DNA from: Adiantum capillus-veneris | Lineage: Eukaryota > Streptophyta > Polypodiopsida > Polypodiales > Pteridaceae | Length of the DNA: 60,000 nucleotides | Assembly (NCBI GenBank): GCA_014529385.2 | Contig: CM043942.1 | Span: 23,304,491 to 23,364,490, forward strand | Direction of reading: 5' to 3' | Shown here: positions 46,786 through 59,631 of the stretch, piece by piece | How the letters are laid out: each line of letters starts with the position of its first letter | Numbering within the stretch: the first letter of the stretch is position 1 | Made by a program: the position numbers and the translations under genes | Notes under the pieces: generated by a model | Databases searched by the model: none | What the model was told of the DNA's origin: nothing | The model's input: the letters and a program-made list of their open reading frames with translations, nothing else

Positions 46786-48789
46786 TTATTGTAAGCATAC
46801 TCCACTAAGGGTAAGTACTTCTCCCATTGGGATCTTTGATCTACTTCCGTTACATAGGCTTTCAGTAGATTTTAGAATGGTTAGGTTAGCTATTTCACTT
46901 TGGCCATCCGTTTGTGGATGATAGGCCGAAGAGAAGTTTAGCCTTGTCCCTAAATTCTCAAAGAGACCCTTCCAGAAATTACTTGTCATTCTAGGATCTC
47001 TATCCGACACTATGGACATTGGCCAGCCATGGTACTTGAAAATTTGTGAAATGAAGAGGGTTGCTATTTGATGGGCTTTAATACTCTTTTTGACAGGTAT
47101 AAAATGAGATTGTTTACTTAACCTGTCTACTATCGTCCATATTCCCGTATTCCCATGGATAGACTTAGGCAATACAAAGATAAAATCCATGGATATGCTC
47201 TCCCATGGTGAATTAGGGATTGGCAAGGGTTGAAGCAATCCAAGTTGCTTCCCTCTATTAAATTTTGTCTTTTGGCATACCACACATTTAGAAACATACT
47301 CTTGTATGTTCACTTTCATGGTAGGCCAATAGAAATATGTTTCAATTCCCTTTAAGATAGACTGAATCCCTCTATGCCCCGCATAAGGTGGAGCATGAGA
47401 TTCATACATTACTTTCTCACGTAGTGAGTTAGTAACACATATTCTATTGCCATAGAGAAAATAACCATCTTGTAAAGTAAATGGTTCTTCTTTCTTCCCT
47501 AATGCAAGGGCTGAAATCACATCTCTAAAATCGGGATCAATATCGTACTCATCTATCATTGAAGATAGATCATTGTGAGTTGCTGTGGAAACCGCATTCA
47601 CTCTCGGCCGTCTTGGAAGTGCATCAGCTACTTGATTATGCTTGCCAGCAATGTGAGCAATATGAAAATGAAATTGCGTCAGGAAATTTGCCCACCTCAT
47701 TTGTTTGTTGGAGAGCTTGGTCTGCGTCATGAAGTACTTAAGACTTTGGTGATCCTTTCGCAGAGTGAAAGGAGTCCCCAATAAATAGTGCTTCCGTGAG
47801 GCGAAGGAATGTAGAACTGCAAGGAGTTCCTTTTGATATATGCCTAGAGCTTGCTCAATAGGGTCGAGCCTTCGACTTTCGAAGCCTATAGCGTGCCCTT
47901 CTTGAAGCAAACCAGCTCCAAGGCAATCACCACAAGCATCACATTGGACCTCAAATGGTTTTGAGAGATCCGGTAGTGTAAGCACAGGTTGAGAGATAAC
48001 CTTTTCTTTAAGCTTTTCGAAAGCATTGTTCTCCTTAGCAGACCATGTATACATAACACTTTTGTTTGTTACGTCATGTAATGGTCCCACAATTTGTGAG
48101 AACTTTTCTATGAAGCGTCTATAGTATGCACACATACCTATAAAGCTTCTTAGTTCATGAAGATTCTTTGGTTTAGGCCATCCTATTATTACCTCTAAAT
48201 TTGATGGATCCATTTGGATGCCATCTTGAGAGATAATGTGACCTAAATACTGAATCTCTTGCAAGAAAAATTCACTTTTCTTTCGATTAACATAAAGTTT
48301 ATTCTCTCTTGAAACTTGAAATATTACCTGGAGGTGTTGCTTGTGTTCGTCCAATGAATGAGAGTAGATGATAATATCATCAAAGAACACTCTAGTGAAG
48401 GTTCGATGAGGCCTGAACAACTTCTCCATCAAGTGGTTGAATGTGGCTGGTGCATTGGTCAAGCCAAAAGGCATGACAATGTATTTGTAAAGACCAAATG
48501 TGGTGCGCAATGCGGTCTTTACAATGTCTTGATCAACTATCCTTATGTGATGATAGGCACTTTTTAGGTCAATCCTACTGAAGTAGGTCGATCCTTGTAG
48601 CTTATCAAATAGGTCTTCTACCCGGGGAACGGGAAACCTATTATCGATAGTGATCCTATTTAGTGCTTTATAGTCGACACACATACGATATGTGCCGTCT
48701 TTCTTTTGCACTAAGATCACAGGTAAGCAAAATGGAGATGAGCTAGGCCTAACCATGCCCTTCTCAACTAACTCATGCACTTGCCGCAT
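46786..48789 (-). pseudogene. pol: Element D reverse transcriptase, RNase H and integrase core (667 codons open)
   Basis: The best preserved pol in the window. RT: KALNRITIDNRFP (about residue 41), YFSRIDLKSAYHHIRI (70-85), MPFGLTNAPATF (106), catalytic FFDD (135-138). RNase H starts VQCDACGDCLG (Asp about 284). Integrase: zinc-binding H...H and KCVVCQKTK, then the triad Asp in SMDFIF, Asp in VSDRDPR, Glu in QTDGQSE. The frame ends by frameshift shortly after the Glu. MRQVHE is an internal start; in life this is part of a Gag-Pol polyprotein. It replicates and integrates the element. Confidence 0.9.
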
Positions 48790-48881
48790 AATCTCCTCTT
48801 GTTGAGCTTGAGAAACTCTATAAGGAGGTTTGTTAGGCGGTGAACTTCCTGGAAGGAGTTCAATTGCATGGTCATCATTAC

Positions 48882-49555
48882 CTAGTTTAGGAGGTAGCTC
48901 ACAAGGGATGTCGTCACAATAAAAACATCTTGAAACCCCTTGAGAAAATTGGATAACTCTAATTCCTTTTGGTTGCTTTTATTTTCTTTTGCTAAAGCAT
49001 TAGGTTCATTTTGAGAATCTTTATAAAAAATCATGTACACGGAAATAGAGCTCTTTATCGACTTGTTGAAAGCTGGTGTATGTACAATGGGGATAGTGTT
49101 ACCCATTTCCTTAGCATCAATATACATGTCTTTTTCCCTGAACTTAAAGGAGATTCTCCTTTCAGGGTATTTAACATTGGCAGCCAGGCGATCAAACCAT
49201 GGTGCCCCTAGGATTACATCCTCATGCTTGAGAGGAGAGATGAAGAAGTCCTAAATTTTCCTATTAAGGGAGTGACTGAAGTTTCTTGCCCCTTGAAAGC
49301 ACTGTCTGCGGGAAGGACATCTCCCATCTCGTAGGCTTGTATGCCTAGCTTGGTGGCCAACTCTATAGATATAAAATTGTGAGTAGAACCAAGGTCAAAG
49401 AGAATAAAAGCATCATGTTCTCTTAACTTTCCCCAAGCATGGCATAGACGAGATCCTTTGTGATGAGTTTGGTGAGTCTCCTCCTCTTGTATTTTAACCA
49501 AGGTGGCTCTAGGAGGATCTTGGCGGTTGTTATTTTGGGGACAAGCGCGGTACAC
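48882..49555 (-). pseudogene. pol: Element D protease and linker
   Basis: The zinc-knuckle end YRACPQNN leads to the protease motif FDLGSTHNFISIELA. A deletion of about 31 bp near 49252 (relative to 36310-36350) shifts the frame, which resumes at 49127 (MYIDAKEMGNTIP). An extra CA near 48914 breaks the linker. Confidence 0.8.
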
Positions 49556-51017
49556 ATGCCCTTGTTCGCCGCACTTGAAACACCGGTTATCCTTGCGATA
49601 ACGCTCAAGCTCTTCAGGAGGGAGTTTATTTTTACCTTTGTAAACTCCCTTCTCTTTAGCTTTGTTAGAGTTGCCCTTAGGAGACTTTTGGACATTATCC
49701 TTCCCCTTATGCTGGAACCCTTGTTTTCCGTGGGTTTATTATTTCTTTTAGCCCCCGTTTGGAAATTGATTCGAGAGGCCACCATAGTATGGTGTATTAC
49801 CGCCGATATGATACGTGGCCTTTGGGAGTTGACATACTCCGCCATTTCTTCGGTTAAGCCCGCACAAAATTGCTGCTTTTGCTCTCCAAAATCCAAAGTT
49901 TTGAAGACAGTGGCTTTGAGTTGTAGGTCCCAAAACTTGTCTACATATTTGTGGATGGATTCATAGGGAGAGAGCTTTAAGCTTCGCCATTCGGTGAGTA
50001 CTTTGTCTTTGGCATCGGTGGCCAAAAACTGCTTCATAATGGAAGCTCTTAAAGCTTTCCATGTGTGCAGAGCTTCACTGTTGGCTCGTAAGCTAGACCA
50101 CCATTGTCTGGCGGAATTTTGAAAGTGCATAGCTACATGGGATAGCTTAGAGGACTCCGTGAAGCCCTCATCTCCAAACGCCGCATCAAATTGCTGGAAA
50201 GACTTTGTCCGTAGCACCAAAGGTTCCATCATAGGTAAGGAAAGAGATGCTCTTCCCTCTCTCTTTGAACTTCTTCAGCTTGGACGACCTCTTCCATGCG
50301 GCATAGGATTTCCTATGGCCTCTTCTTTTTGACGGTTCAAAGGATGCACCATCACTTTCTTCAGAAGGTGAAGAATTTAAAGAAGGTGGAGAAGAGGGTG
50401 ACCTCTTTCTCGCCTTTTTCTTGTTTTGATCTTCGTCGTCTTCACCATCACTTTCATAAGAGGAAGAGGATGAAGAAGATGGAGAAGAGGGTGTCCTCTT
50501 TCTCGCCTTTTTCTTCTCTTGCTTTTTATCATCCCTCTTTGAATTATGGTGTGGAGAAGGGTGCGATGGTCTTCTCCGCTTTGGTGGTGATGGAAAGCGT
50601 TTAGCCCGCCGTCTTCGTGGAGCCATCTCCGTCGAGGTAGCGGGAGACTCACTTCTTTCTCGTTCCTTCGGTGGAGGCTCTTGAGTTCTCCTTTGGGAAG
50701 GAGATACATCATCAAGAAGTAAATTTCTTGAGCCCTTCGTATGGATTCTCTTCTTCTTCCCGAATCAGAGAGAGACCTCTTTTGGAAGTCTCACAAGGAG
50801 GCTTCCTAGGTGTTCTCTCGTCATGGTGGTGAGCTTGGAGAATCCCGTGAGAACGGAGCTGCCGTTGCACTTCACTTTGGAGATATGGATTGTCCATGGC
50901 TTGTTGAAGCCTAGAAACAAGATAGTTAACAAGCATCGGAGCATCATTAGTAGCTTGCTCATTAGAAAAATCAAAGTTATCAACATTAATTTCACTCTCT
51001 TTACTCTTGTCAGCCAT
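49423..51017 (-). pseudogene. gag: Element D gag with intact zinc knuckle
   Basis: It starts MADKSKESEINVDNFDF at 51017. A one-base insertion near 50725 (extra T) and an 8-base deletion near 50195 shift the frame; between them lies the Arg/Lys/Ser-rich basic region (50626-50186). The core FDAAFGDEGFTESSKL and the knuckle CFKCGEQGHVYRAC (CX2CX4HX4C) are intact. A stop-free frame covers the core, in contrast to element A. Confidence 0.85.
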
Positions 51018-51411
51018 TCTAACAGCTTTAAGGTGTAAACTTTTTAGGTGTACTTTGGCACTTCAAGCCCTAGTTGCTACTCCTCTTTACCCCTTTAGAA
51101 AAAGCACTCAAGGTGCTGTACCCGTGGCTCGAATACCATTAATTGCAAGGAATAGAAGAGAGGGTCGTTCAACACCAAAACATCACTGGCTCCTGTCAAG
51201 CTTCTAATAGCTCAATAGTGGTTAAAGCCCCGTAGGACTCCACTATTAAGACCATAGCTCTCGACGGTGATGCCCCGTTAACTGCACAAAGGTAGGCGTG
51301 CTTCAAGGCTAAAAAATCCCTATTCTACTTACTCACAGGCAATTAATAATACCAACCATTTATAGCTAGCTTGAGGACCTCCCTTCTTGAGTAAGAAAAG
51401 AGAAACCTTGT

Positions 51412-51423
51412 GCTCTGATACCA
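51412..51423 (-). promoter_or_regulatory. Primer-binding site of element D (tRNA-Met)
   Basis: Minus strand TGGTATCAGAGC, one base from the 5' LTR. Confidence 0.9.
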
Positions 51424-51424
51424 A

Positions 51425-52722
51425 TGTAACATTTAATGGACTAAAAACCTGTGTGTAGTGGAAATCAGGATAAACATAGTGGGCATTTCATTAGAATAGA
51501 TTCCTAGAGAGCAACAAAAAGCATAACACCTAGTTAGACAGCATGAACAATACTTTCAAAAGAGAGAGAAGATTGAGAGGAAGAAGGAGTATCTTATGAC
51601 AAATATGTACATCTCGTCACATAATCACTCATATTAGCATATCTTATTTTAGTTATTAGCATGGTAGAGGAGATGAGCATGCATTGAAGCTTGGTCTTGG
51701 TTGGATTTGCATCACAAAGACATGAGTTGTTGGTGTAGGCCTCCCTTCTCACAAGCTTGGAGTAGGTGGTAAGGTTTCCATTAAAGCTTGAGAAGGAGAG
51801 AGTCTCTTCTTTACTTCACACATGAGATTGTGTGAGTGTGTGTGTGATAATGCCTTGCAAAAATCAGCCCCCTCTCTCTCTTGGGCGACCCCTCTTGCTA
51901 TTTGCTCTTCTCCCATTGGACCTCCCTAGGGCTAGCCAATGACAATTAAGCAGCATAAGTGATAGCCTTCTGGCATGTGTCCCCCTTTCCCCTTTTGTGA
52001 GAGCTTTAGGTAATTTAATAATTCAACTAAACTCTCATTGGACCCCTTTGCCTCTTGGCCAGTAGGAATCAGGCAAGCCATTGGGCTGCTGAATGCTCAT
52101 TGGACCCCTTGGGAGACTGTCCAATACTCTTCTAGAGGACTTAATTCTCATTGGTTCTGTTATTAAGTGTTTTAAAATTAATTAAACTAGATTTACTCTA
52201 GCCTAATTCTCATTGGTCCACCTCCAAGGCCATCCAATAGCAATTGGGTACACCTTGTGGGCATCTGGCCTAGGGAGCTGACATGTGTCCCTCATTCCCT
52301 TTGTGTAGAGGGAGCTTGTGTGTGTGTGTGTGTGTGTGTGTGTGGCTTTCTCTCTCATCCCCTACATGCAAGGCTCGCCCCCTCCTAAGTAGGGATTGTA
52401 AAGACTTTTTTGTACACACACAAAGCATCCAATTCCCCTATGGTTGACCTTTGGACATAACCTTTGAATTTTGGAACCGTATCATTTTAGAAGTCTTAAT
52501 GGGCTGAACCTTAGGGTCTTTTGAGCCCATTGTTGCACATGGCTCTTTTGCAGATGGCCCCCCCTTTGGATCCCTATTTTCCCTCCTTTGGATCCCTACT
52601 ATGGCCAATCTGCTAGCTTAACCAATATTCTAGCTTTTTCTCCCCTAGCACTTCCCCATATTAAATGATCAGTTTAACATGAGAAAATCATTTAGGAGAA
52701 TTAGATATTGATTATTATGACA
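51425..52722 (-). repeat. Element D LTR, right copy (5' LTR, 1298 bp)
   Basis: It starts TGTAACATTTAATGG and ends GATTATTATGACA. It lacks about 220 bp present in the left LTR (between AAAGAGAGAGAA and GATTGAGAGGAAG near 51570) and a shorter piece near 51507. It has a longer (GT)n at 52317-52343. Confidence 0.88.
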
Positions 52723-53682
52723 CTCTTGGTTGGATTTGCATCACACAGCCAGGAGTTGTTGGTGTAGACCTCCCTTCTCACAAGCTTGGAGTAGGTGATA
52801 AGCTTTCCATTAAAGCTTGAGAAGGAGAGAGAGTCTTCTTTACTTCACACATGAGATTGTGTGAGTGTGTGTGTGATAATGCCTTGCACATCAGCCCCCT
52901 CTCTCTCTTGGTCGACCCCTCTTGCTATTTGCTCATGCTACCCTCTCATTGGACCTCCCTAGGGCTAGCTAATGACAATTATGCAGCATAAGCGATAGCC
53001 TTCTGACATGTGTCCCTCTGTCCCCTTTTGTGAGAGCTTTAGGTAATTTAATAATTCAACTAAACTCTCATTGGACCCCTTTGCCTCCTGGCCAATAGGA
53101 ATCAGGCAAGCCATTGGGCTGCTGAATGCTTATTGGACCCCTTGGGAGACTGTCCAATAGTCTTCTAGAGGACTTAATTCTCATTGGTTCTTTTATTAAG
53201 TGTTATTAAATTAATTAAACTAGATTTACTCTAGCCTAATTCTCATTGGTCCACCTCCAAGGCCATCCAATAGGAATTGGGTACACCTTGTGGGCATCTG
53301 GGCTAGGGAGCTGACATGTGTCCCTCATTCCCTTTGTGTAAAGGGAGCTTGTGTGTGTGTGTGACTTTCTCTCTCATCCCCTACAAGCAAGGCTCGCCCC
53401 CTCCTATGTAGGGATTTGTAAAGACTTTTTTTGGAACCTTAGCATTTTGGAAGTATTAATGGGCTGAACCTTAGGGTATTTTTAGCCTATTGTTGCACAT
53501 GGCTCTTTTGTAGATGACCCCCCCTTTGGATCCCTATTTTCCCTCCTTGGGATCCCTACTATGGCCGGTCTGCTAGCTTAACCAATAGTCTAGCTTTTTC
53601 TCCCCTGGCACTTCCCCATATTAAATGATCAGTTTAACATGAGAAAATCATTTAGGAGAATTAGATATTGATTATTATGACA
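52723..53682 (-). repeat. Extra partial LTR at the right end of element D
   Basis: CTCTTGGTTGGATTTGCATC to ATTATTATGACA, equivalent to 51692-52722 of the adjacent LTR. It lies inside the TCTAT target duplication, so it belongs to the element's own right terminus. Confidence 0.88.
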
Positions 53683-55225
53683 TCTATTTTGATTTGCTTG
53701 GAGCTCATAAATCTGCAAGAAAACACACAAGGATACACCAAGTGGTAGTTGAAATTATTGTGTACACAAATAAGGTGTAGTTGAGTGGAGTCTTGTGGTG
53801 TACGTTACTAGCTCTCCTAGTTTGAAAATAGCGTCCCCGACTTTCTTGTCCTGACATATACACATACTCATCGGCAGAATGAACTACAATGTAAATCAGG
53901 GAAAAGGAAAGTGAGTGATAGTCATACACAAAAACTATAGATAGAATAGAGAGTATGAAGATTACATGAAGCATCTTGTGCCAATCATGTGACTTCAACC
54001 CATACAAGTGAACACTTCCACCCTTCTTCGCTTTTGTGAAAGCTCCCTTTAGCGACCTCATGTATCCTGTTGGTGTGCAAATAGAGGCAATGGTACCCTT
54101 CACCTTGTCTAATTCTTCTTTGGCTAGCATCCATGGTGCTTTAGAAAGCACAATCTTTCCATTTGGGGCACGTCGTGGAGTAGCAGAGATGGGGAGACAT
54201 TTTAAAAGCCTCAAATCCTCCCTCGCACCCAAAGAGTCCTTCTTGCCAATAATGTGATCCCATAGTGTTTGGGCTACATTCTTGAATATGTGCATGGGAT
54301 CCAAGAGGTGTTGTATTTTTAAGTCCTTCCAGTATGGAAGCTTTAAAAATATAGAATACCTTGACATACCTTTTGGTGGAGGACACGAAGCCGGATTGTT
54401 GTTGTGGTGTTCTTCCCAAATGGTTGCCCAATCTGCCATCGTGAGCTTTAGAGGAGTCTTCCCATTTGTTGGAGCCTTGTGCTTGTTATGTCCTTGGGGT
54501 AAGAAATGATGGTTGTTTGGATAGATTACCTTGCACAAGGAATCGGGCCTCTCCGTCACCAACGATGGCCTGCAAGTAGGGCATGCATTGTGCCCCGATA
54601 TGGACAACCCTGCATACATATCATATGGTTATAGAGACGAGTGAACTAAAGGGAGACAGGGGAAGAGAGAAAGAGAGATAGAGGAAAGGGAGTTACGAAA
54701 AATCTCTCCAAGTCCAAGATGTCGTGCATAGTCCACATAAGTATTCCCCTCACAATGGCCTCTCTCCCCCCCCTTTGCAAGTGAGACATTGACAACAGGA
54801 ATGCCTCTCCAAAACTCTTCCAACTCCTTGATGAGGGGCTTGAGATAAATGTCAATATTTGACACTTTGTACTTCCCTGGCACAAGCAAGAAAATAAGTA
54901 TATTGCCCTTCTTGGTTGTCTCCCATGGTGGAATATTGTAGTTGACGATCACCACAGGCCAAGTGCTCCATGAAGTAGACTTAGTGCCGAAGGGGTTGAC
55001 ACCATCACTTGCTAACCCAAGCCTCAAGTGTTGAGGCTCCAACTCAAACTCTAGCCATTGAGTTTCAATGTGCCTTTATTTAGGTGAATCGCAAGGACAC
55101 CCATCATTCCATCATTTGAGCAATGGTTCGCGTGCTACACGAGAAGCTCCACGATAGACGTAGTTTTAAACATGTGTTGGATGCGATGAACTAATGGAAA
55201 ATGTCTCAATACCTTGCGGGGTAGG
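53683..55225 (-). pseudogene. CACTA TNP2 transposase, N-terminal and central exons
   Basis: Minus-strand reading: KVLRHFPLVHRIQHMF (about 55220-55170), an in-frame TAG soon after, a frameshift near 55060, then RLGLASDGVNPFGTKSTS, WPVVIVNYNIPPW and DIYLKPLIKELEEFW (55030-54800), the hallmark of Transposase_21/TNP2. After an intron, 54619-53980 encodes YAGLSISGHNACPTC, LPYWKDLKIQHLLDPMHIFK and LYGLKSHDWHKMLH. A further intron ends TTTCTTGCAG at about 53712 and the next exon is cut by element D at 53683. The upstream Transpos_assoc domain was not found. The gene is decayed by few lesions. Confidence 0.88.
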
Positions 55226-55249
55226 TGTGCTCACTCATGTCTTGTATAT

Positions 55250-55890
<641 letters not shown>

Positions 55891-55951
55891 AGATGTTAAG
55901 TATGGAGCTTGATTTACCCCTTGTAATTTTTTGTGTTAAAAACGCACATTT

Positions 55952-56600
55952 GTAAGGTCCCCGTTATGAGGAGAAGCCATCATGCGTGAAGAAAAATAAC
56001 TCACCGAAAAATAAAATCACTCGTCGAAAACCAAAATTTAACCGCCCAGTCTCAAGCTCCGGCTTCACCGGCATATTCCTTTTCGTCGGAATATTATGGC
56101 TGGACGGCGACCGAAAAGTTGTCGAAAAACGACCGATCGGTTGGCCGGTAGTCAATGGCCGGTGGCGGTGGTTGGAAGTCAATGGCTAGTGGCCGGTGGC
56201 CAAATTCAAAAGCGGACTTGTCTTCTCAAGGGCGGCCACACATGGGAGGTCCGATTTGGACTTATCTACACAAGGGGGTCTACACATGGCTGCCTCTCAT
56301 GAGAGAGGACAACCCTTTTGGCCTATAAAAGGAGGCTATTTCTACATACATTATATAGTGTGAAGCAACAAGGTGGGTGTGAGGTGGTGAGAGTGAAGCA
56401 AGACAGGATCTCCAAAAGGGTATAATCCCTTTGTAACCTACTTCTTGTTTTGAAGTACTAAAGCCATTGAGTGGCTGCTTTTCCATGGACGTAGCTCACA
56501 TTGGATGAACCACGTATATCATGTGTACTCTCTCTCTCTCTCTCTCTCTACTCTATAATATAGTGTGTGTGAAAATTATCTCTCTCCATTAAGTAATCTA
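55952..56600 (+). repeat. Probable copia-type LTR fragment with TATA box
   Basis: It begins TGTAAGGTCCCCGTTATG. It has a TATAAAAGG at 56324-56332 and, about 165 bp later, GGACGTAGCTCACATTGG then GAACCACGTATATC, the arrangement common in plant Ty1/copia LTRs around the RNA end. No primer site or internal genes follow, so it would be a solo or truncated LTR. The right end is not certain. Confidence 0.4.
56324..56332 (+). promoter_or_regulatory. TATA box
   Basis: CCTATAAAAGGAGG on the plus strand. Transcription from here would run toward the plus-strand gene starting at 57765. Confidence 0.5.
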
Positions 56601-56679
56601 CTCAATCATTTACTTAGCTAATTAGATAATTGAGTAATCTACTCAATTATCTACTTAGCTACGTCATACTTTCTAACAA

Positions 56680-56728
56680 AAGAGAGAGAGAAAGAGAGAT
56701 AGGAAAAAGAGAGAGAGTACTTCCTAAC

Positions 56729-56800
<72 letters not shown>

Positions 56801-56812
56801 AAGAGCGAGAGT

Positions 56813-56850
<38 letters not shown>

Positions 56851-56897
56851 TAAATAGAGAGAGGGAAAGAGAGGAATAGAGATCGATAGGGAAAAAG

Positions 56898-56966
<69 letters not shown>

Positions 56967-56988
56967 GGGGAAAGAGGGAGGGGGAGAG

Positions 56989-57037
<49 letters not shown>

Positions 57038-57170
57038 AAGAGAGGAATAGAGATCGATAGGGAAAGAGGGAAAGAGAGAGAGATAGGGAGAGAGAGAGAA
57101 AGAGGGAGGGGGAGAGATAGATAGAGAGAGAGAGAGAGAGAGATATGAAAAGAGAGAGAGAGAGAGTGCT
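56680..57170. repeat. GA-rich low-complexity block
   Basis: Several pure (GA)n tracts (56731-56797, 56899-56961, 57007-57034) mixed with GATA units. On the minus strand they give long Leu/Ser frames that are not genes. Confidence 0.95.
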
Positions 57171-57764
57171 TTCTTTACATGGAGGCGCATACATGACTCC
57201 GGGATGGAGCTTCCGCTTCGTAGTTCAACTGCACGACCAAGAGGGGTAGAGCAAGAGGGAGAGAGAGAGAGACTCAGTGAGAGAAATGGAGCTATTTATT
57301 GAATTACATTAGAATTGTAATGTTATGATCAATTGATCACTTAAACGTTGAATCTAGGTGCAACCAACACAAAATGATGGCTACATTTATAACCATAACA
57401 TATATATGTGTGTACATATATATATATATATTTGTTTATGCATATATGTAAGCACTAAGTATGGAAGCATAGCACTCGAAGGTTAGACGCTTCCTTTTGA
57501 GTCATAGTCCTTTTTTAATCGTGGTGTTGCAGTCATTGATCCACTCATGCATGGATTACCGCAATGTACCTTTGGTTTTACCACGGTTGAGACTACGATG
57601 ATATCTAAAGAGGTGCAGTTGACCTTTGGCACTAGTAGCCTCTACTTAGGTCTACTAGTATATATATGTATCTACGTGTTTATGTGCTAATATACTTGTG
57701 TACGTATTTATAGATGAGTGAGTAGGGTAGAAAGCTTAATCTTAAATTGCTCTTTGTAATGTAG
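57171..57764. other. Spacer before the plus-strand gene
   Basis: No frame of note. It has a short (AT)n at 57415-57432 and TATATATG-type clusters near 57660. It ends TGTAATGTAG, a possible splice acceptor directly before an ATG. Confidence 0.4.
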
Positions 57765-59354
57765 ATGTCAGACGAGAGACCAACTGGTGAGGAGCAGTCA
57801 GCTGGCTCTTCTTTTGGTTGGTTCACATCCTAGGTGGGCTCCCACCCGAGGTGGACATCGCCTCTAGTGGACCCGAGTCTTGAGTCGGTGAGAACAAGCA
57901 AAGAAATAAAGAATGTTTCTACATAGTTAACCCTAAACCATGAGTGTCATAGGTTTATTTTTGTTATTTGCAGGCATGGCCATCCTACACCTACCCTTCT
58001 CAGGTTCCTCCACCGGTCATAGATCCAGACCTACAGCAGACTATCTCTTTACGAGAGCAGTACCTCCATTTGACGGAGGATTTGTTTGGCCGCTACACTC
58101 CGCAATAGCTTGCGACCTACGGTATTTCTCTATAGACTACACCATGGGGGAGTCAGGGAGGGACTCCTTACCTACAGAGCCTCGCACCGATGGCACCTCC
58201 CTCTACTCTCCCTTCCTATCATCTACTCCTATTCCATCATAGGGTCCTACTCCCCTTGCATCGCAGGGTCCCACTCCCATGGTATCACAGGGTCCTACTC
58301 CACTCCATTCTACTCCTGCTTTGCTAAAACATCGTCGCGGACTTCCTCTAGTAGCGCGTATCGACGCTCGTCTCAGGGCAGCGAGTGCCGTGAGAGATGA
58401 AGCGGCGGCGGATCTTATGGTTTCCGCTGTTTTGGTAGTGACGGGGGAACGGAGTCTCCACTTTCAGAGCGTGCGGCCCCTGATGTAGAGGACAAGGATA
58501 CTGTCGCACCTGTGCCAGACACCCATGGGCGCTACTACAGGGTTAAATATGGCGGGGAGGTGGACTTCGGCACAGCACAGGGCAGGGCATTTTGATGCCA
58601 TCTACAAATTCTTATACATTCAACGTATAAGAACTGTTATATAAAGTTTAGATACCAACTGCCCGATCATGTCCGGTACATTGAGGACGCTCTGTTAGCT
58701 AGATTTCCAAACGTCGCCAATCAACGTTTTTCACAATAATGATTGGAGAGCTACATAAAGACATTTCTCAAAAACAAGCAGTCGATTGTGCGGCGGGCAG
58801 CAGCCAATCAGGTAAGAGATCTAGACAGGAGTTATCATGGCGACAACATGGCAAACGCCGAGTGGGAGAGGGCAACTCAAGAGAAGAGCAATCAAGCTAC
58901 GACAGGCTCATCACAAAGACAACAACGCGAGGCTTGCGAAACACAAACTCCCACGTACTATGGATCAGGAGGCAAGGGAGCTTGGAAGGATAAATATGTA
59001 AGGTTAATTGAATTATAACGTTGATCGATGATTATAAAGATTGTAGTTGATGATTTGGTATTGTTATTGCTAACTTAGGAAAATATCACTATCTCTCGAT
59101 CAACCAGAGAGATGGTCAAGTATCGGGAGCGACACTGAATGTAATACTTGGCGATGGTTGTTCGAAAACAACCACATCTCTCGCAAGCAATTCGACACGG
59201 CGGTTGGACAACTACAAGCGGTAAGTTTAAACAAGTAATTTTGTATCAATTGTTTTGAGCTGTTGATAATTGTTTAATTTGGTTTGGTCTTATGCAGAGT
59301 CAAAGTGATCCAACATACGTATCTCTGGACGACGACGAGATAGAGGAGGATTAG
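57765..59354 (+). pseudogene. Multi-exon gene of the CACTA region, possible TnpA-like protein, decayed
   Basis: Exon 1, 57765-57887 (41 codons, starts MSDERPTGEEQSAGSS, one TAG where CAG is likely), ends at GTGAGA. Exon 2 starts 57974 after TTTGCAG in the same phase: AWPSYTYPSQVPPPVIDPDL, then a Gln/Leu stretch and TAG codons. An 8-residue repeat SQGPTPxx occurs three times at 58237-58308 in a shifted frame. Next come RYQLPDHVRYIEDALLARFP and, after two stops, YIKTFLKNKQSIVRRAAANQ to a GTAAGG donor at 58998. Exon 3 ends 59220 (GTAAGT). Exon 4, 59298-59354, follows TTATGCAG in phase and ends with the acidic SLDDDEIEED. Position and composition suggest the second CACTA protein (Transposase_24/TnpA-like), but the similarity is weak. 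Confidence 0.45.
58230..58308 (+). repeat. 24-bp tandem repeat, three copies
   Basis: Units of the type TCNCAGGGTCCNACTCCN, encoding SQGPTP plus two variable residues. It is part of the plus-strand gene. Confidence 0.75.
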
Positions 59355-59558
59355 ATAGAAAAAGGTTTTGTCCAAACTTTCGTAAAGTCCCAATGTCGCA
59401 CAATGTATATACAACTATTTACTTTTTATTGTAACTTTTTTAAATAGATGATCTTTTGCATTTTAAGTTGTCAAGGTAAAGTCAGTTCAATTTCAATTCT
59501 TTGGTATTTTTTATACTCTTCCAAAAAACAATTGATGTTTCATTGTTTTATGTAGGTA

Positions 59559-59622
59559 AAAAATAAAGGTGCTCATTTGGGCCACCCAAAATTGGCTGGC
59601 CCAAATGAGCACCTTTATTTTT
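59559..59622. repeat. Perfect 26-bp inverted repeat (hairpin) with 12-base loop
   Basis: 59559-59584 pairs exactly with 59597-59622. The arm contains AAAGGTGCTCATTTGGGCCA. It lies 200 bp after the plus-strand gene and is followed by TTGAATTAGTG. It could be a stem at the terminus of a DNA transposon or a 3'-end structure. Confidence 0.9.
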
Positions 59623-59631
59623 GAATTAGTG

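Larger units (their letters stand above)
44282..53682 (-). mobile_element. Element D: second chromovirus of the element A family, nested in TNP2, 9.4 kb
   Basis: Left LTR 44282-45798, right LTR region 51425-53682, gene order as in element A on the minus strand. TCTAT flanks it on both sides (44277-44281 and 53683-53687). Joining the flanks restores an open TNP2 exon reading FMSSKQIKIDVIPTS. The right LTR is followed by a 960-bp partial second LTR, but the target duplication lies outside that extra piece. Confidence 0.92.

Noticed and set aside
55952-55975. TGTAAGGTCCCC as a fourth family-2 LTR
   Set aside because: Only the first 12 bases match LTR3; the sequence beyond is unrelated and looks copia-like.
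56651-57194. Long Leu/Ser frames on the minus strand
   Set aside because: They are translations of (CT)n/(GA)n repeats in two frames at once; not genes. The same holds for the Leu/Ser frames at 7163, 20606 and 29278 and the Arg/Glu frames at 17300, 18376 and 29526.
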